Assembly (NCBI GenBank): GCA_044870245.1
Contig: JBIOYR010000121.1
Location: forward strand, 1-64,000
DNA: 64,000 bases
Reading direction: 5' to 3'
Origin: DATAFF01 sp044870245
GTDB lineage: Bacteria; Pseudomonadota; Alphaproteobacteria; Rhizobiales; Aestuariivirgaceae
The notes below the pieces were generated by a model that saw nothing but the letters and a program-made list of their open reading frames with translations, made no database searches and had not been told where the DNA came from. The translations under genes were made by a program, and so were the position numbers. Each line of letters opens with the position of its first letter. Positions within the stretch are counted from its first letter, which is position 1. Positions 16,594-26,382 of the stretch are shown here, in pieces.

Positions 16594-17631
16594 ATGACAG
16601 CCTCACCCGATACACGTCGAACAGCATTCTCCACCATCGATCTGGATAGACCGGGCAAGCAAATCGGCTGGATCATGCTTCCGCACTCCACCCACGATGA
16701 TGCGTGGGGCGTAACGCGCGTACCGATCTGCGTGATCAGCAACGGCAACGGGCCAACGGTGATTCTCGAAGGTGGCAATCACGGCGACGAATATGAGGGA
16801 CCCATCGCCATTTGCGATCTCGCGCGCGAGCTTGAGCCCGGCGCGGTGCAGGGATGCCTGATCCTGATTCCAGCCAACAATGTCCATGCCGTCGTTGCCG
16901 GTACCCGCACCTCACCCGTCGATGGCTTGAATTTCAACCGGACCTTCCCAGGGGATGCGCGGGGCTCCATCACCCAGCAAATCTCCGACTTTGTGGCGAA
17001 TGAGATCTTTCCGCACGGCAATGCCTTTCTCGACCTCCATTCAGGAGGCTCCTCTCTTGACCTCCTGCCCAGCACCGTTATCGAACCGACGGCCGACCCG
17101 GAATTGCATCGACGCAATCTCGCGGCCGCGCAGGCATTCGGCGCCCCTTTCACGGTCGTCATCGGCAACTATGGTGATCCACGCACCGCAACCGCGACCG
17201 CCTGTGCGGCGGGTTTGACAACCGTCGGCACCGAGCTGGGCGGCGGCGGCGTGGTCAGGTCGGAAAACCTCGCGCTTTGCCGCCATGGCATAAGGCGTGT
17301 GCTGAGGCATCTTGGCTTGCTTGCCGATGATGATGGTTTGCCCCCACCGCCCGAGCCCGGGTCAGCGGCATCGTTGCTCGAAATTCCGGGGCCGCGCGCT
17401 TTCGTCTACGCCACGACCGACGGTGTTTTCGAGCCCTACCACCCGAATGGCGAGACCGTGCATGCCGGCGAGGCAGCGGGACAGATCCATCGTATCTGGG
17501 AGCCCGCTCAACAGCCGGTGACACTCCATTACCAATCCGACGGCATTCTTTACGGACGCCGCCATCCTGGTCGTGTCCGACCGGGAAACTGCTGCCTGGT
17601 GGTTGCCTCGGCCTATACCGGCCCCTATTGA
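16594..17631 (+). CDS. Succinylglutamate desuccinylase/aspartoacylase-family deacylase (DoeB-like)
   Basis: Zinc-dependent deacylase of the M14-like AstE/AspA family. Zinc ligands are visible in GGNHGDEYEG (HxxE, near residue 65) and DLHSGG (near 150); NFNRTFPG matches the substrate-binding stretch. Closest in length and motifs to N-alpha-acetyl-diaminobutyrate deacetylase (DoeB) types. Start preceded by GGAG five bases before the ATG. Ends in a 7-bp convergent overlap with the dehydrogenase gene. It may deacylate the compound imported by the neighbouring peptide-type transporter (inference). Confidence 0.85.
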   Translation: MTASPDTRRTAFSTIDLDRPGKQIGWIMLPHSTHDDAWGVTRVPICVISNGNGPTVILEGGNHGDEYEGPIAICDLARELEPGAVQGCLILIPANNVHAVVAGTRTSPVDGLNFNRTFPGDARGSITQQISDFVANEIFPHGNAFLDLHSGGSSLDLLPSTVIEPTADPELHRRNLAAAQAFGAPFTVVIGNYGDPRTATATACAAGLTTVGTELGGGGVVRSENLALCRHGIRRVLRHLGLLADDDGLPPPPEPGSAASLLEIPGPRAFVYATTDGVFEPYHPNGETVHAGEAAGQIHRIWEPAQQPVTLHYQSDGILYGRRHPGRVRPGNCCLVVASAYTGPY

Positions 17632-18683
17632 ACACCGCCAGCGAACCTCGCACGGTTGTCGTCAAGACGCCGCTGCCATTCAGGATGCTCGATCGCCCGG
17701 CGCGATACGATTCCCTGTGGCTCGCGACCATGCATGACATCGAGCACCGCTTGAATCACCAGGGCACCGCACTGGCTGATCAACTCGTCGGTCATCGCGA
17801 TGCTGTGCGGCGCCAGCACGACCGTGTCCAGGCCGATCAGTGGATCATCAGATCGAGGCGGCTCCGGATCAAATACATCAAGACCCGCGCCGGCAATGCG
17901 TCGAGCCACCAGCGCCTCGGTCAGCGCGGCTTGATCGACGATTGCGCCTCGTGCCGTATTGATGAGAAAGGCGGTGGGCTTCATCATTGCCAGGCGCGCG
18001 GCATTGACGAGGCCACGCGTCGAGTCGGTCAGCGGGCAGTTGATTGTGAGAATGTCACTGGCGCGAAACACGGTTTCCAGGTCCACCAGGCCGACACCAA
18101 GGTCCTGCGCCTGCGCCTCGGAGACATGCGGATCATGCGCGATGAAGGTGAGACCGAGCGGACGCATGATCCTGACCATCTCGGAGCCGATATTGCCCAG
18201 GCCGATCGTGCCCAGTGTCTTGCCGGTCATGCCGACACCGATGGGCGGCGATGGGTCGAGGAACCCCGCAGCGCCCCGCCGCGCCAGCCTGTCCTTGGCC
18301 GGCAGCCTGTGTATCAGCGCGAGGATTAATGCCAGAATGCCGACCGCAACGGGACGCTGCACGCCGCCGGGCGTGATCACGGTTGCGACCCCCGCATCGG
18401 CGAGAGCCTCGACGTCCACCGTATCGTAGCCGACGCCGAACCGCGCCACGACGCCAAGTCGCCGGCTTTGCGGCAGACTGCTCCGTCGCAACTGATGGGC
18501 CAACAGGATCAACGCATCATAATGCTCGAGTTCCGCGGCAGGAATTACATCAGCAAGCGCTCGAACTGTTCCCAGCTCCACCCGCTCATCCGAGCGAAGA
18601 GGTTCGAGATTGAAGTGGGCGAACGCTGGGCTGCCATCAGGCTTCAGAAAATCGGCGCTCAAGGCAACCCGGAATTTTGGCAA
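17625..18683 (-). CDS. D-isomer-specific 2-hydroxyacid dehydrogenase
   Basis: NAD-dependent dehydrogenase of the phosphoglycerate/glyoxylate-hydroxypyruvate reductase superfamily. The Rossmann motif GLGNIGSEMVRI lies near residue 162, and INTARGAIVD and LAPHS (catalytic His) follow. The substrate domain has VARFGVGYDTVD with the catalytic Arg. The start codon appears to be TTG; no ATG lies close by and an AAGG lies nine bases upstream. It faces away from the importer's binding-protein gene, so both promoters share the 123-bp gap 18684-18806. Substrate unknown. Confidence 0.85.
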   Translation of the reverse strand: MPKFRVALSADFLKPDGSPAFAHFNLEPLRSDERVELGTVRALADVIPAAELEHYDALILLAHQLRRSSLPQSRRLGVVARFGVGYDTVDVEALADAGVATVITPGGVQRPVAVGILALILALIHRLPAKDRLARRGAAGFLDPSPPIGVGMTGKTLGTIGLGNIGSEMVRIMRPLGLTFIAHDPHVSEAQAQDLGVGLVDLETVFRASDILTINCPLTDSTRGLVNAARLAMMKPTAFLINTARGAIVDQAALTEALVARRIAGAGLDVFDPEPPRSDDPLIGLDTVVLAPHSIAMTDELISQCGALVIQAVLDVMHGREPQGIVSRRAIEHPEWQRRLDDNRARFAGGVQ

Positions 18684-18806
18684 TGCTGTCTGCCTTCTTC
18701 TGGCAGGGTCAATCGGCCCTCCTCAATATAGACGATCCGAGAACCGGCGGTATATGCTCCCCGAGCGCCGGCTATCCATGCCGCGCACACGGGAGGATCA
18801 GCAATC

Positions 18807-20324
18807 ATGACAACACGCAAAACTGGCGTTGCCCTCGCGATGCTGCTGCTGGCAGGCGTCGCGGGGATACCTGGCGCAGACGCAGCCGAATGCCCGAAAT
18901 TGATCGGCCCCGACTGGAGCGGCGAGACCTTGTCTCCCGACCCTGCAAGACTGCTCAGCATCTCCGACGTCTACCATGCCCGAATGATCTATGAGCCCTT
19001 CGTAGCGGCCGATTCAGCCATGCAGCCGATACCCTGGCTCGCCGAGTCGTGGAAGGCCAATGACAAGGCAACCGAGTGGACTTTCCAGGTACGCCCAGGT
19101 GTCAAGTTCCACGATGGCTCGCCGCTGACCGCCGAGGACGTCGTCTACACCTTCCGCCGACTGCTGGATCCGGAGACCAAATCCCCCGCGGCGAGCGAGC
19201 TCGGAGCGATCAAGCCTGAGGCTTTCCAGGCGGTGGATGCGGCAACCGTGAAAGTGACGCTCGACTCGCCGATTGCCGAGCTCCCCTCGATCCTGGCCAC
19301 CAAACATGGGATGGTCGTCAAGAAAGGTGCGTCCTCTGACGATATACGGTTCCATCCCAATGGCACGGGACCCTTTACGCTCAAGGAGTTGAAGCTTGGC
19401 GATCTGAAAACCACCTTCACGCGCAATCCCAACTATTGGCGCTCGGGTCTGCCAAAGTCGGAATGCCTGACCGTCACGGCGATTACCGAGCCCATCAGCC
19501 GGGTCGCCGCGCTTAAGTCTGGCGAGGCCGATATCGTCCTTGTCGTCGACCCGGCCACGATCGCAACCCTGAAGGCTGATCCGACCATCACGCTGACCAA
19601 GGCTCCCGGCGGATCCGCCATCACCATGGGCATGTTCATGGACGTCAAGCCGTTTGACAATCCCAAGGTGCGTGAGGCCATGAAGCTGGTGATCGATCGC
19701 CAAGCAATGGTCGACACCGCTCTCCTCGGTTTTGGATCGCCGGGCAACGACAATCCGATCCTGCCGACATCGCCCGACGCCTATCGCAGCGATATCAAGC
19801 AGCGCGACGTTCCCAAGGCCAAGCAATTGCTCGCCGAGGCCGGACATCCGGACGGCATCACGGTCGATCTCCATGCCGCGGACCTGATGCCTGGAACAAT
19901 GGCGATGGTACAGGCCTATCAGCAGATGGCATCGGAAGCCGGCATCAAGGTCAACATCATCAATGAACCGGCCGGCGAATATTGGGATACGATCTGGCTC
20001 AAGCAGCCATTCGCCGTCTCGAACTGGGGTATGCGAACGACGCCGGCAGCCCTGTCGGTCGCCTATCGCAAGAAGGCGCCGTGGAACGAAACCCACTTCT
20101 TCTCGGATGAGTATGATGCCCTGCTGGACAAAGCGGCGACAACCCTGGACGCGGAGGCGCGTCGCAAGCTCTATCAGGAGGCACAGCGAAAGATCGCGGA
20201 AGATGGCGGGGTGTTGATTCCCATGTTCGCCAGCATCGTGGCTGCAACGCGAAAGGGCTGCACCGGCTATACGCCCGCCTCGGACCACAACAGGCCTGAT
20301 TTCACCGAAATCGTCTGCGAGTAG
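18807..20324 (+). CDS. Peptide-type ABC transporter substrate-binding protein
   Basis: SBP_bac_5 (DppA/OppA-like) periplasmic receptor. Signal peptide in residues 1-27 ending near ADAAE, then the family motif WTFQVRPGVKFHDGSPLTAEDVVYTFRR. Length 505 is normal. A GGAGG site sits before the ATG. It is separated from its permease and ATPase genes (22434-26332), which are read in the opposite direction. Substrates of this family range from peptides to opines and acylated amino acids. A hairpin terminator follows directly. Confidence 0.92.
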   Translation: MTTRKTGVALAMLLLAGVAGIPGADAAECPKLIGPDWSGETLSPDPARLLSISDVYHARMIYEPFVAADSAMQPIPWLAESWKANDKATEWTFQVRPGVKFHDGSPLTAEDVVYTFRRLLDPETKSPAASELGAIKPEAFQAVDAATVKVTLDSPIAELPSILATKHGMVVKKGASSDDIRFHPNGTGPFTLKELKLGDLKTTFTRNPNYWRSGLPKSECLTVTAITEPISRVAALKSGEADIVLVVDPATIATLKADPTITLTKAPGGSAITMGMFMDVKPFDNPKVREAMKLVIDRQAMVDTALLGFGSPGNDNPILPTSPDAYRSDIKQRDVPKAKQLLAEAGHPDGITVDLHAADLMPGTMAMVQAYQQMASEAGIKVNIINEPAGEYWDTIWLKQPFAVSNWGMRTTPAALSVAYRKKAPWNETHFFSDEYDALLDKAATTLDAEARRKLYQEAQRKIAEDGGVLIPMFASIVAATRKGCTGYTPASDHNRPDFTEIVCE

Positions 20325-20340
20325 CAGAACCCAACCTGGG

Positions 20341-20362
20341 AGGAGCGCGTCACTGCGCTCCT
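20341..20362. terminator. Bidirectional terminator
   Basis: AGGAGCGC, loop of six, GCGCTCCT, then TCTCTTC: an 8-bp perfect stem 16 bases past the binding-protein stop. The stop codon of the convergent aldolase lies inside its loop, so one element probably serves both genes. Confidence 0.75.
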
Positions 20363-21159
20363 TCTCTTCGTCGGCTCCCCTTGCGAACCTCGGCAACCGA
20401 TGCGGCGACGGCATCGCGCAGAGCGCCGGTGTCCGATCCACACATCACGATGCGAGCCCCGAGCCGAACCATCTCTTCCAGCCCGCCGGGCGCACCAAGA
20501 TCCCAGATGAACGATTTTCCATGCGTTCTACACGCCTCGGCCAGCGCATGCGTTGCATCAAGCAGTCGCGAATCGTCATAGCGCCCGGGCACCCCGAGAT
20601 CGACGCTCAGATCGACATGCCCGAGATAGAGGCAATCGACCCCGTCGACCGCCGCAATCGAATCTGCATTGTCGACACCGAGCCGAGTTTCGATCAATGC
20701 GATCATGGTCGTCGCGTGATCCTCCTCCCTCAGCTTCGATCCAAGATCGCCGCCGCTGAACCGATCATAGAAATGCTGGGTCGTCACCCCGCGAATTCCG
20801 CGCGGCCGATACTTCATGCAGGCAACGATCTCGCGCGCCTCCTGAGCCGAATCCAACATCGGGAACATCAGCGACTTGGCGCCGATATCGAGCGCCCTTG
20901 CGATGTCGTGATAGAGCTTCGATGGTGGCCGGACAATGGTTGCGAGCCCTGCCGCCTCAGCGGATCTGAGCGCTGCCCTGACGGTATCGTATCCCAGGCC
21001 CGAGTGCTCCATGTCGAATGTGACGAGATCGCAGCCGGCCGCCTTGAGAATGTGCCCGATGGCCGGCGTCATGAACTCGTTCACCCAAAAGCCGGTCTTG
21101 ACGCCGCCGCTCTCCAGAAGAGATCGCACTGTCGGATGCACCATGGAATCACCATCCAT
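20350..21159 (-). CDS. HpcH/HpaI-family aldolase
   Basis: Class II pyruvate aldolase family (2,4-dihydroxyhept-2-enedioate / 2-keto-3-deoxy-L-rhamnonate type). Active-site features are present: TFDMEHSGLG (catalytic His region), TIVRPP (pyruvate-binding Arg), ALIETRLG (metal Glu) and GHVDLS (metal Asp). It overlaps the amidohydrolase gene by 11 bp and follows it on the minus strand. With the rhamnonate-dehydratase-like enzyme at 26492 it could form a dehydratase-aldolase pair making pyruvate plus an aldehyde; this is inference. Confidence 0.85.
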   Translation of the reverse strand: MDGDSMVHPTVRSLLESGGVKTGFWVNEFMTPAIGHILKAAGCDLVTFDMEHSGLGYDTVRAALRSAEAAGLATIVRPPSKLYHDIARALDIGAKSLMFPMLDSAQEAREIVACMKYRPRGIRGVTTQHFYDRFSGGDLGSKLREEDHATTMIALIETRLGVDNADSIAAVDGVDCLYLGHVDLSVDLGVPGRYDDSRLLDATHALAEACRTHGKSFIWDLGAPGGLEEMVRLGARIVMCGSDTGALRDAVAASVAEVRKGSRRREGAQ

Positions 21160-22417
21160 TTACAATATCGCCGTTCTTCAACACCCGATCTATCGTCCTG
21201 AGCGCATGGAGGTCCTGGAGAGGGTTACGCTCGAGCACCACCAGATCAGCCTTCAGGCCCGGCTTCACGAGGCCGACTTCGTGGTCGAGCCGCAACGCCT
21301 TGGCACACGCGCCCGTTGCCGCCGTGATCACCTCAAGAGGCGACATTCCCAGCGCCTCCAGATTCGCCAGCTCGCGATGAAGCATGATGCCGCCGAACTG
21401 CATGTCCGTTCCTGCCAGAAGCTGCCCCCCGAGACCTCGGAACCGTTGCATCCATTCCATTCGCATGTCGTTGGCGCGACGCCCCCAATCCAGGTCCTCC
21501 GCCGTCCAGCTTCCCTGCAGCCGCCAGGTGAAGTCTCTGAACGCCTGCCGCTCACGCTCGCTGAAGAAAGTCTGAAAATCGCTGTCTTCCTCGAGATAGG
21601 CGACACCATCGCCCACCTGGAACTGGGTGATGACATGCATCCCGCAATAACATACGCCGCGCTCGACCATCGCTTCCATGATCGGCAGCGTCAGGTCCCA
21701 GTCGAGTGATGCCCACGCTTTCGAGGCAAGCGCCAGACGGTCGGCTATGCTTCGGTAGTCGAGGAGGCGCTCCTCGGGGTAGAGCTTGCCGCGATAGACG
21801 CGTGAACTCGTATGCAGCTCGTCGATGCCAAGCTTTGCGGCAGTTTCACCATCCACTGCCCAGATCTGCCCAATGACGCGCCGCTGATGGGCATGCGCGG
21901 CATCGATCACCGCTTTCATGACCTCGGCGGTCACGCGCTGCGTTACTATAAGGGCATCGACCTCCTCTTCCAGGATCATCCGCTCGACAGTGACGGCGGC
22001 CTCCGCAGGTGTCGTGACAGCGATGCTCCATTCCGGGTAAGCAACCGGTGGCTCGTCGATCATCCAGCCGGCCGAGAGGATACGAGGTCCAACCACCTCA
22101 CCTCCATCAATTCGCCCGCGGACACGTCTGACATCCGAAGGATCGAGCCCGGCATAGCGAATGGTCGTTATGCCGTTCTTGATGTAGGCCCTGAGATCGG
22201 CATCGAAGGTCGCGTGGGTATGCGCGTCGATAAGCCCGGGGATTATGGTTTTGCCGTCGAGCCGCCAATGTTCGGCCTCGGGCGTCATGAAGCCATCGGC
22301 CCGCTTGCCGGCGTAGACGATGCGGTCGCGCTCGAAGACCACCACCGAGTCGGCGATGACCGGGCCGCCGGTTCCATCAATCAAATCTGCACCTGACAAA
22401 ACATACCGTTTCGCCAT
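21149..22417 (-). CDS. Amidohydrolase family protein
   Basis: Metal-dependent hydrolase of the imidazolonepropionase/prolidase-like branch, 422 aa. Metal site pieces: PGLIDAHTHA (HxH, near residue 66), GIDELHTSS (beta-6 His) and LAGTDMQFGG (beta-8 Asp). The beta-5 His usual in this branch is replaced: the sequence reads RRVIGQIWA where VxVHxH is expected, so the metal centre may be altered. C-terminal VGLVKPGLKADLVVLERNPL is typical. It lies between the importer ATPase and the aldolase genes; probably hydrolyses an imported amide or cyclic compound (inference). Confidence 0.8.
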   Translation of the reverse strand: MAKRYVLSGADLIDGTGGPVIADSVVVFERDRIVYAGKRADGFMTPEAEHWRLDGKTIIPGLIDAHTHATFDADLRAYIKNGITTIRYAGLDPSDVRRVRGRIDGGEVVGPRILSAGWMIDEPPVAYPEWSIAVTTPAEAAVTVERMILEEEVDALIVTQRVTAEVMKAVIDAAHAHQRRVIGQIWAVDGETAAKLGIDELHTSSRVYRGKLYPEERLLDYRSIADRLALASKAWASLDWDLTLPIMEAMVERGVCYCGMHVITQFQVGDGVAYLEEDSDFQTFFSERERQAFRDFTWRLQGSWTAEDLDWGRRANDMRMEWMQRFRGLGGQLLAGTDMQFGGIMLHRELANLEALGMSPLEVITAATGACAKALRLDHEVGLVKPGLKADLVVLERNPLQDLHALRTIDRVLKNGDIVNGW

Positions 22418-22433
22418 AGCCGCTGGACCTTCC

Positions 22434-24482
22434 TCATTGGCGCGCTGCCGCAGCCGGCAAACTCAAATGCAAAAGATCCTTCTGCGCATGCATGGTGAGC
22501 TCCGAGACGGGTATGTGACAACGAATGCGGTGACCCGAAGTCACTTCACGCCAAGGCGGATCCTCCCGTTCGCAAAGCGCGCCAAGCTGCCACTGACAAC
22601 GTCCTGCAAAGGCACACCCCCTGTGCCCGGCGGCCACTCTGTTCGTCCTTGGCCGATTGCGAGATTGCCGTGAACGAGTGATGCTCGGCACCGCCATCAA
22701 AAGCTCGTGGGTATAAGGATGAAACGGCGGTCGGAAGATATCCTCGACATCGCCAATCTCCATCAGCTGTCCGCGAAACAGTACGCCGACCCGATCAGCA
22801 AGGCTTCGTACAACCGCGAGGTCGTGCGAGATGAACAGCATCGAAAGATCGTACTCGCGTCGCAGTCTTTGCAGCAATGACAGCACATTGGCCTGCACCG
22901 ATACATCGAGTCCCGACAGAATCTCGTCGCATAGCAAGAGCTTCGAATCCGCAATCAGGGCCCGGGCGATCGCCACCCTCTGGCGTTCACCGCCTGACAG
23001 CTGATCGGGATATCGCGATGAATAGCTGCGATCCAGCCGCACGTCCTCGAGCGCCTCGGTGACTTTGCGTTTCGTCGTTGCGCGGTCCGGGGCAAAGAAG
23101 AATTCGAACGGCCGCGACAGAATCGTTCCAATTCGTGCGCGCGGATTGAGCGATGCGTCCGGGTTCTGGAATATGTATTGGATGCGGCGGCGCAGCTCCC
23201 GCGATCGCCTTGCCACCAGCCCCGGTAAAGCTTGGCCTTCGAACCGGATGACACCCCGGCTTGGTGCAAGGAGACCCGCAACCGCGCGTGCGATGGTGGA
23301 TTTCCCGCTGCCCGACTCGCCGACCAGTGCAAAGGTCTCGCCCTTCCTGATCACAAAGCTGAGCTCCTTGACGACATCGTCCGGAGCCGAAGACCACGGC
23401 CACCAGTTGCGCCCGCCGTACCGTAGGCTGATCTCTTCAACGCTGAGGATCGGCTCCGGGTGGATGACGCGCGTCGCTTCGGACGATGCCGCCGGCCGGG
23501 GCTCTTGCCGCGCGATCTCGCGCCACCTGCGGCACGCGATTTCATGGTCCGGGGCAACTCGCTCGAGAAGCTGAACTTCCTGTTCGCACTCTGCTTCCGC
23601 AAAGTCGCAACGCGGTTGAAACGGACAGCCGACCGGCAGCTGCTCACGCTTGAGAAGGCCACGCAAGACGATATCACTGCGACGACTCGTCCTTTCGATC
23701 TGAGGCACCGATGCAATCAGCCCGCGCGTGTAAGGATGCCGCGGCTCGGCGAAAAGCTCGCGCGTCGGCGCTGTCTCGACCATATGGCCCGCATACATCA
23801 CGCCGACGCGATCGGCAATCTGCGCGAGCACGCCCAGATCATGCGTGACATAGAGCATGGACATGCGAAGCCGCGACCGCAGATCCTTGAGCAGATCGAC
23901 GATCTGCTCCTGGGTGGTCACGTCGAGACCTGTCGTCGGCTCATCGAGAACGACGAGATCCGGTTCGCAGGCGAGTGCCATGGCGATGCAGACGCGTTGC
24001 TGCTGCCCGCCTGAAAGCTGATGCGGATAGCGTCGCCCAATCGCTGCGGGATCCGGCAATCCGACCAAGCGAAAGAGTGTCTCTGCGCGTTCTGCCTCTC
24101 GACCCTCGAACATGTCATGGAATTGCAGGACCTCCACGAGCTGTCGCCCCACCCGCATGCCGGGGCTCAGAGCAGTCGTGGGGTTTTGCGGCACAAGCGC
24201 CACCCTGTTGCCGCGCAATCGATCGAGCGCCCGGCGATCGAGATCCTTGAGGTCCACTCCCTCGAAGAGGATGTGCCCGCCTTCGATCCTGCTGTTCTCC
24301 CGTCGATAGGCGAGCAGCTGATAGGCAATCGTCGACTTCCCACAGCCCGACTCACCGACCAGTCCGAAGGCCTCGCCGTGAAGGATCGTAAAGCTCACGC
24401 CATGCAGCACACGTGACCAGCCCTCACCTTCGCGATACGCGAAGTCGAGATCGATCACCTGAACCAGCGGTCCCTTGCTCAT
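22434..24482 (-). CDS. Peptide-type ABC transporter, fused double ATPase
   Basis: Two nucleotide-binding domains in one 682-residue chain, equivalent to DppD plus DppF. NBD1: GESGCGKST, LSGGQQQRV, LVVLDEPTTGLD, then the Cys-containing oligopeptide tail (GCPFQPRCDF). NBD2: GESGSGKST, LSGGERQRV, LLLCDEILSGLD, and a second Cys tail (GCAFAGRC). NBD2 has Ile-Leu-Ser where the usual EPT follows Walker B (CDEILSGLD), as in several family members. The start is the ATG overlapping the permease stop (ATGA). A longer frame upstream is antisense-derived. Confidence 0.93.
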   Translation of the reverse strand: MSKGPLVQVIDLDFAYREGEGWSRVLHGVSFTILHGEAFGLVGESGCGKSTIAYQLLAYRRENSRIEGGHILFEGVDLKDLDRRALDRLRGNRVALVPQNPTTALSPGMRVGRQLVEVLQFHDMFEGREAERAETLFRLVGLPDPAAIGRRYPHQLSGGQQQRVCIAMALACEPDLVVLDEPTTGLDVTTQEQIVDLLKDLRSRLRMSMLYVTHDLGVLAQIADRVGVMYAGHMVETAPTRELFAEPRHPYTRGLIASVPQIERTSRRSDIVLRGLLKREQLPVGCPFQPRCDFAEAECEQEVQLLERVAPDHEIACRRWREIARQEPRPAASSEATRVIHPEPILSVEEISLRYGGRNWWPWSSAPDDVVKELSFVIRKGETFALVGESGSGKSTIARAVAGLLAPSRGVIRFEGQALPGLVARRSRELRRRIQYIFQNPDASLNPRARIGTILSRPFEFFFAPDRATTKRKVTEALEDVRLDRSYSSRYPDQLSGGERQRVAIARALIADSKLLLCDEILSGLDVSVQANVLSLLQRLRREYDLSMLFISHDLAVVRSLADRVGVLFRGQLMEIGDVEDIFRPPFHPYTHELLMAVPSITRSRQSRNRPRTNRVAAGHRGCAFAGRCQWQLGALCEREDPPWREVTSGHRIRCHIPVSELTMHAQKDLLHLSLPAAAARQ

Positions 24483-25366
24483 TTGTCGGCGAGCCGCACC
24501 GTGCGTCCGAGAATGCGTGCCAAGCCTTCCGTGGACAGATTGATCCCCACAACCAGCGATGCCAGCATGAGACCCGGTCCAAGGACTGTAATCGGCGAAA
24601 AGGTGATGAGCGAGCGGTTCTCGCTCATCACGAGCCCCCATTCGGGGGTTGGTGGGCGGACCCCGAAGCCGAGAAATCCCAGCGATCCGATCAGCACCGG
24701 CGCGTAGCCGGCACGCAACGCGAACTCGACCAGGAGGACGCTGGTCGCATTGGGAAGCAGCTCTCGTCGCACCACCGACCAGGCGCTCTCGCCGCGGAGC
24801 TTCGCCACCGTCACATAGTCGCGGGTCACGATCTCAATGGCCGCGGCGCGCGCCATGCGTGCGATCCGGGGCGAGTAGATGAGGGCGATCACCAGAGCCA
24901 GCAACACCGGATTTCCCGAGTAAGCCGGTCCCACCGCAACGATCGCGATCAGCGCCAGCACGAGAAACGGAATGCTGATCAGAGCCTCGAGAAATCTCTG
25001 CAGCACATCATCGATCCAACCACCGACATAACCGGAAAACAGGCCGACAGCTGCTCCGATCACCAAACCGAGAAATGTTCCCGAGAGCGACAGCAGAATG
25101 ACGATGCGACCGCCATAGATCACCCGGCTGAAAACGTCGCGGCCAAGCTGATCGGTTCCGAAGGGATGCGCCCAGCTCATTCCGGAAAGCGGCGGTCCGG
25201 TCCCGATCTGGGACGGTCCATACGGCGCCCAGGCAGGTCCGGTGGCCGCGATCAAGACATGAATGAGGAGGATCATCGATCCGATCCTCAGGCTCACCGG
25301 CAGTCTTCGCCAGGACCGCCGGAATGCGGACCAGGAGACGGAATTCTGAGCTGTTGTCATGACCAT
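24479..25366 (-). CDS. Peptide-type ABC transporter permease (DppC-like)
   Basis: Inner-membrane subunit of 295 aa. An N-terminal helix precedes the DppC-type HPFGTDQLGRDVFSRVIYGGR motif, about five further helices follow, and the EAA-like loop with NATSVLLVEFALRAGYA sits near residue 215. Coupled by four bases to the ATPase gene downstream and 15 bp from the DppB-like gene upstream. Either the first ATG or the third codon could initiate. Confidence 0.93.
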   Translation of the reverse strand: MVMTTAQNSVSWSAFRRSWRRLPVSLRIGSMILLIHVLIAATGPAWAPYGPSQIGTGPPLSGMSWAHPFGTDQLGRDVFSRVIYGGRIVILLSLSGTFLGLVIGAAVGLFSGYVGGWIDDVLQRFLEALISIPFLVLALIAIVAVGPAYSGNPVLLALVIALIYSPRIARMARAAAIEIVTRDYVTVAKLRGESAWSVVRRELLPNATSVLLVEFALRAGYAPVLIGSLGFLGFGVRPPTPEWGLVMSENRSLITFSPITVLGPGLMLASLVVGINLSTEGLARILGRTVRLADK

Positions 25367-25381
25367 GAGGGAAGCCGCCCC

Positions 25382-26332
25382 TCAACCGCTTCGCAGCCTG
25401 GGATTCAGCAGAATGGTGCCGAGATCGGCCAGGAGATTGGCTCCCACATAAACTGCCGCCGCGATGATCACCGTCGCTTCGATCAGTGGAATGTCACGAT
25501 ACTGGAGCGAATCGACCAGGAGCCCGCCGAAACCTGGATAGGAGAATACCTTCTCGACGATGACAACGCCGCCGATCAGATAGCCGAGATTGATCGCAGT
25601 TACATTGAGAGTCGGGACCAAGGCATTTGGCAGCGCGTGGCGCAACAGAACGGCCCGCGATGGCAGCCCCTTCAGTTCCGCCATCCGAACATACTCGGAA
25701 TCCAGCACCTCGATCAGATTGTCTCGCAGCATTCGCACAGCGGCAATGGCCATGGCGATGGCCAGGGTTATCGCAGGCAAGGTCATCGCGCGAAGATACT
25801 GTATCGCCGTGGAGCTCTGATCGACCAGAGATACCGCCGGCAGAACCGGTATGGTCACGCAGAACAGGACGAGGAGACACGTGCCCAGCAGAAAATCCGG
25901 TATGGACAAGAAGACCAGATTGATCACCGAGATGACATGGTCGACCTTCCGGTCGCGACCGGACGCTTGAACGAGAGCCGGAATCAAGGACAAGGGAATA
26001 TAGATGAGGAAGGCATACAGCGACAAAAGCACGCTGTTGAAGAGACGTGGCGCGAGAATCTCGCTGATCGGCCGTGAGCTCGTGATGGCCTTGCCGAAGT
26101 CGCCCTGCAATATCCCGCCGAGCCAGCTGAAATAACGGATCACGGCAGGCTGATTGAGATGCAGCTTTTCCCGCAACAATGCCAAGGCTTCCGGGGTTGC
26201 ATCGCGCCCCAAGATCCTGGAAGCGACATCGCCCGGCAAAACCTCAAGCAATGCGAAGATGATGATCGAAACAATGAACAAGGTCAGCACCGACAGAACA
26301 ACCCGGGCGCCGAGCATTCGTATGACCGTCAC
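25382..26332 (-). CDS. Peptide-type ABC transporter permease (DppB-like)
   Basis: Inner-membrane subunit of 316 aa with a DppB-type N-terminus (MLGARVVLSVLTLFIVSII) and a translocator motif ending HALPNALVPTLNV. The start is GTG with GGAG seven bases upstream. First gene of the leftward operon (DppB, DppC, ATPase, amidohydrolase, aldolase). Its promoter lies in the 159-bp gap shared with the rhamnonate-dehydratase-like gene. Confidence 0.92.
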   Translation of the reverse strand: MTVIRMLGARVVLSVLTLFIVSIIIFALLEVLPGDVASRILGRDATPEALALLREKLHLNQPAVIRYFSWLGGILQGDFGKAITSSRPISEILAPRLFNSVLLSLYAFLIYIPLSLIPALVQASGRDRKVDHVISVINLVFLSIPDFLLGTCLLVLFCVTIPVLPAVSLVDQSSTAIQYLRAMTLPAITLAIAMAIAAVRMLRDNLIEVLDSEYVRMAELKGLPSRAVLLRHALPNALVPTLNVTAINLGYLIGGVVIVEKVFSYPGFGGLLVDSLQYRDIPLIEATVIIAAAVYVGANLLADLGTILLNPRLRSG

Positions 26333-26382
26333 TGACCCACTCCAAATTCATCCTCTCTACAATTTGTACCGAAATCTCACAT

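Noticed and set aside
24413..26077. 554-codon plus frame
   Set aside because: Exact antisense shadow of the two peptide-type permease genes, which have clear family motifs.
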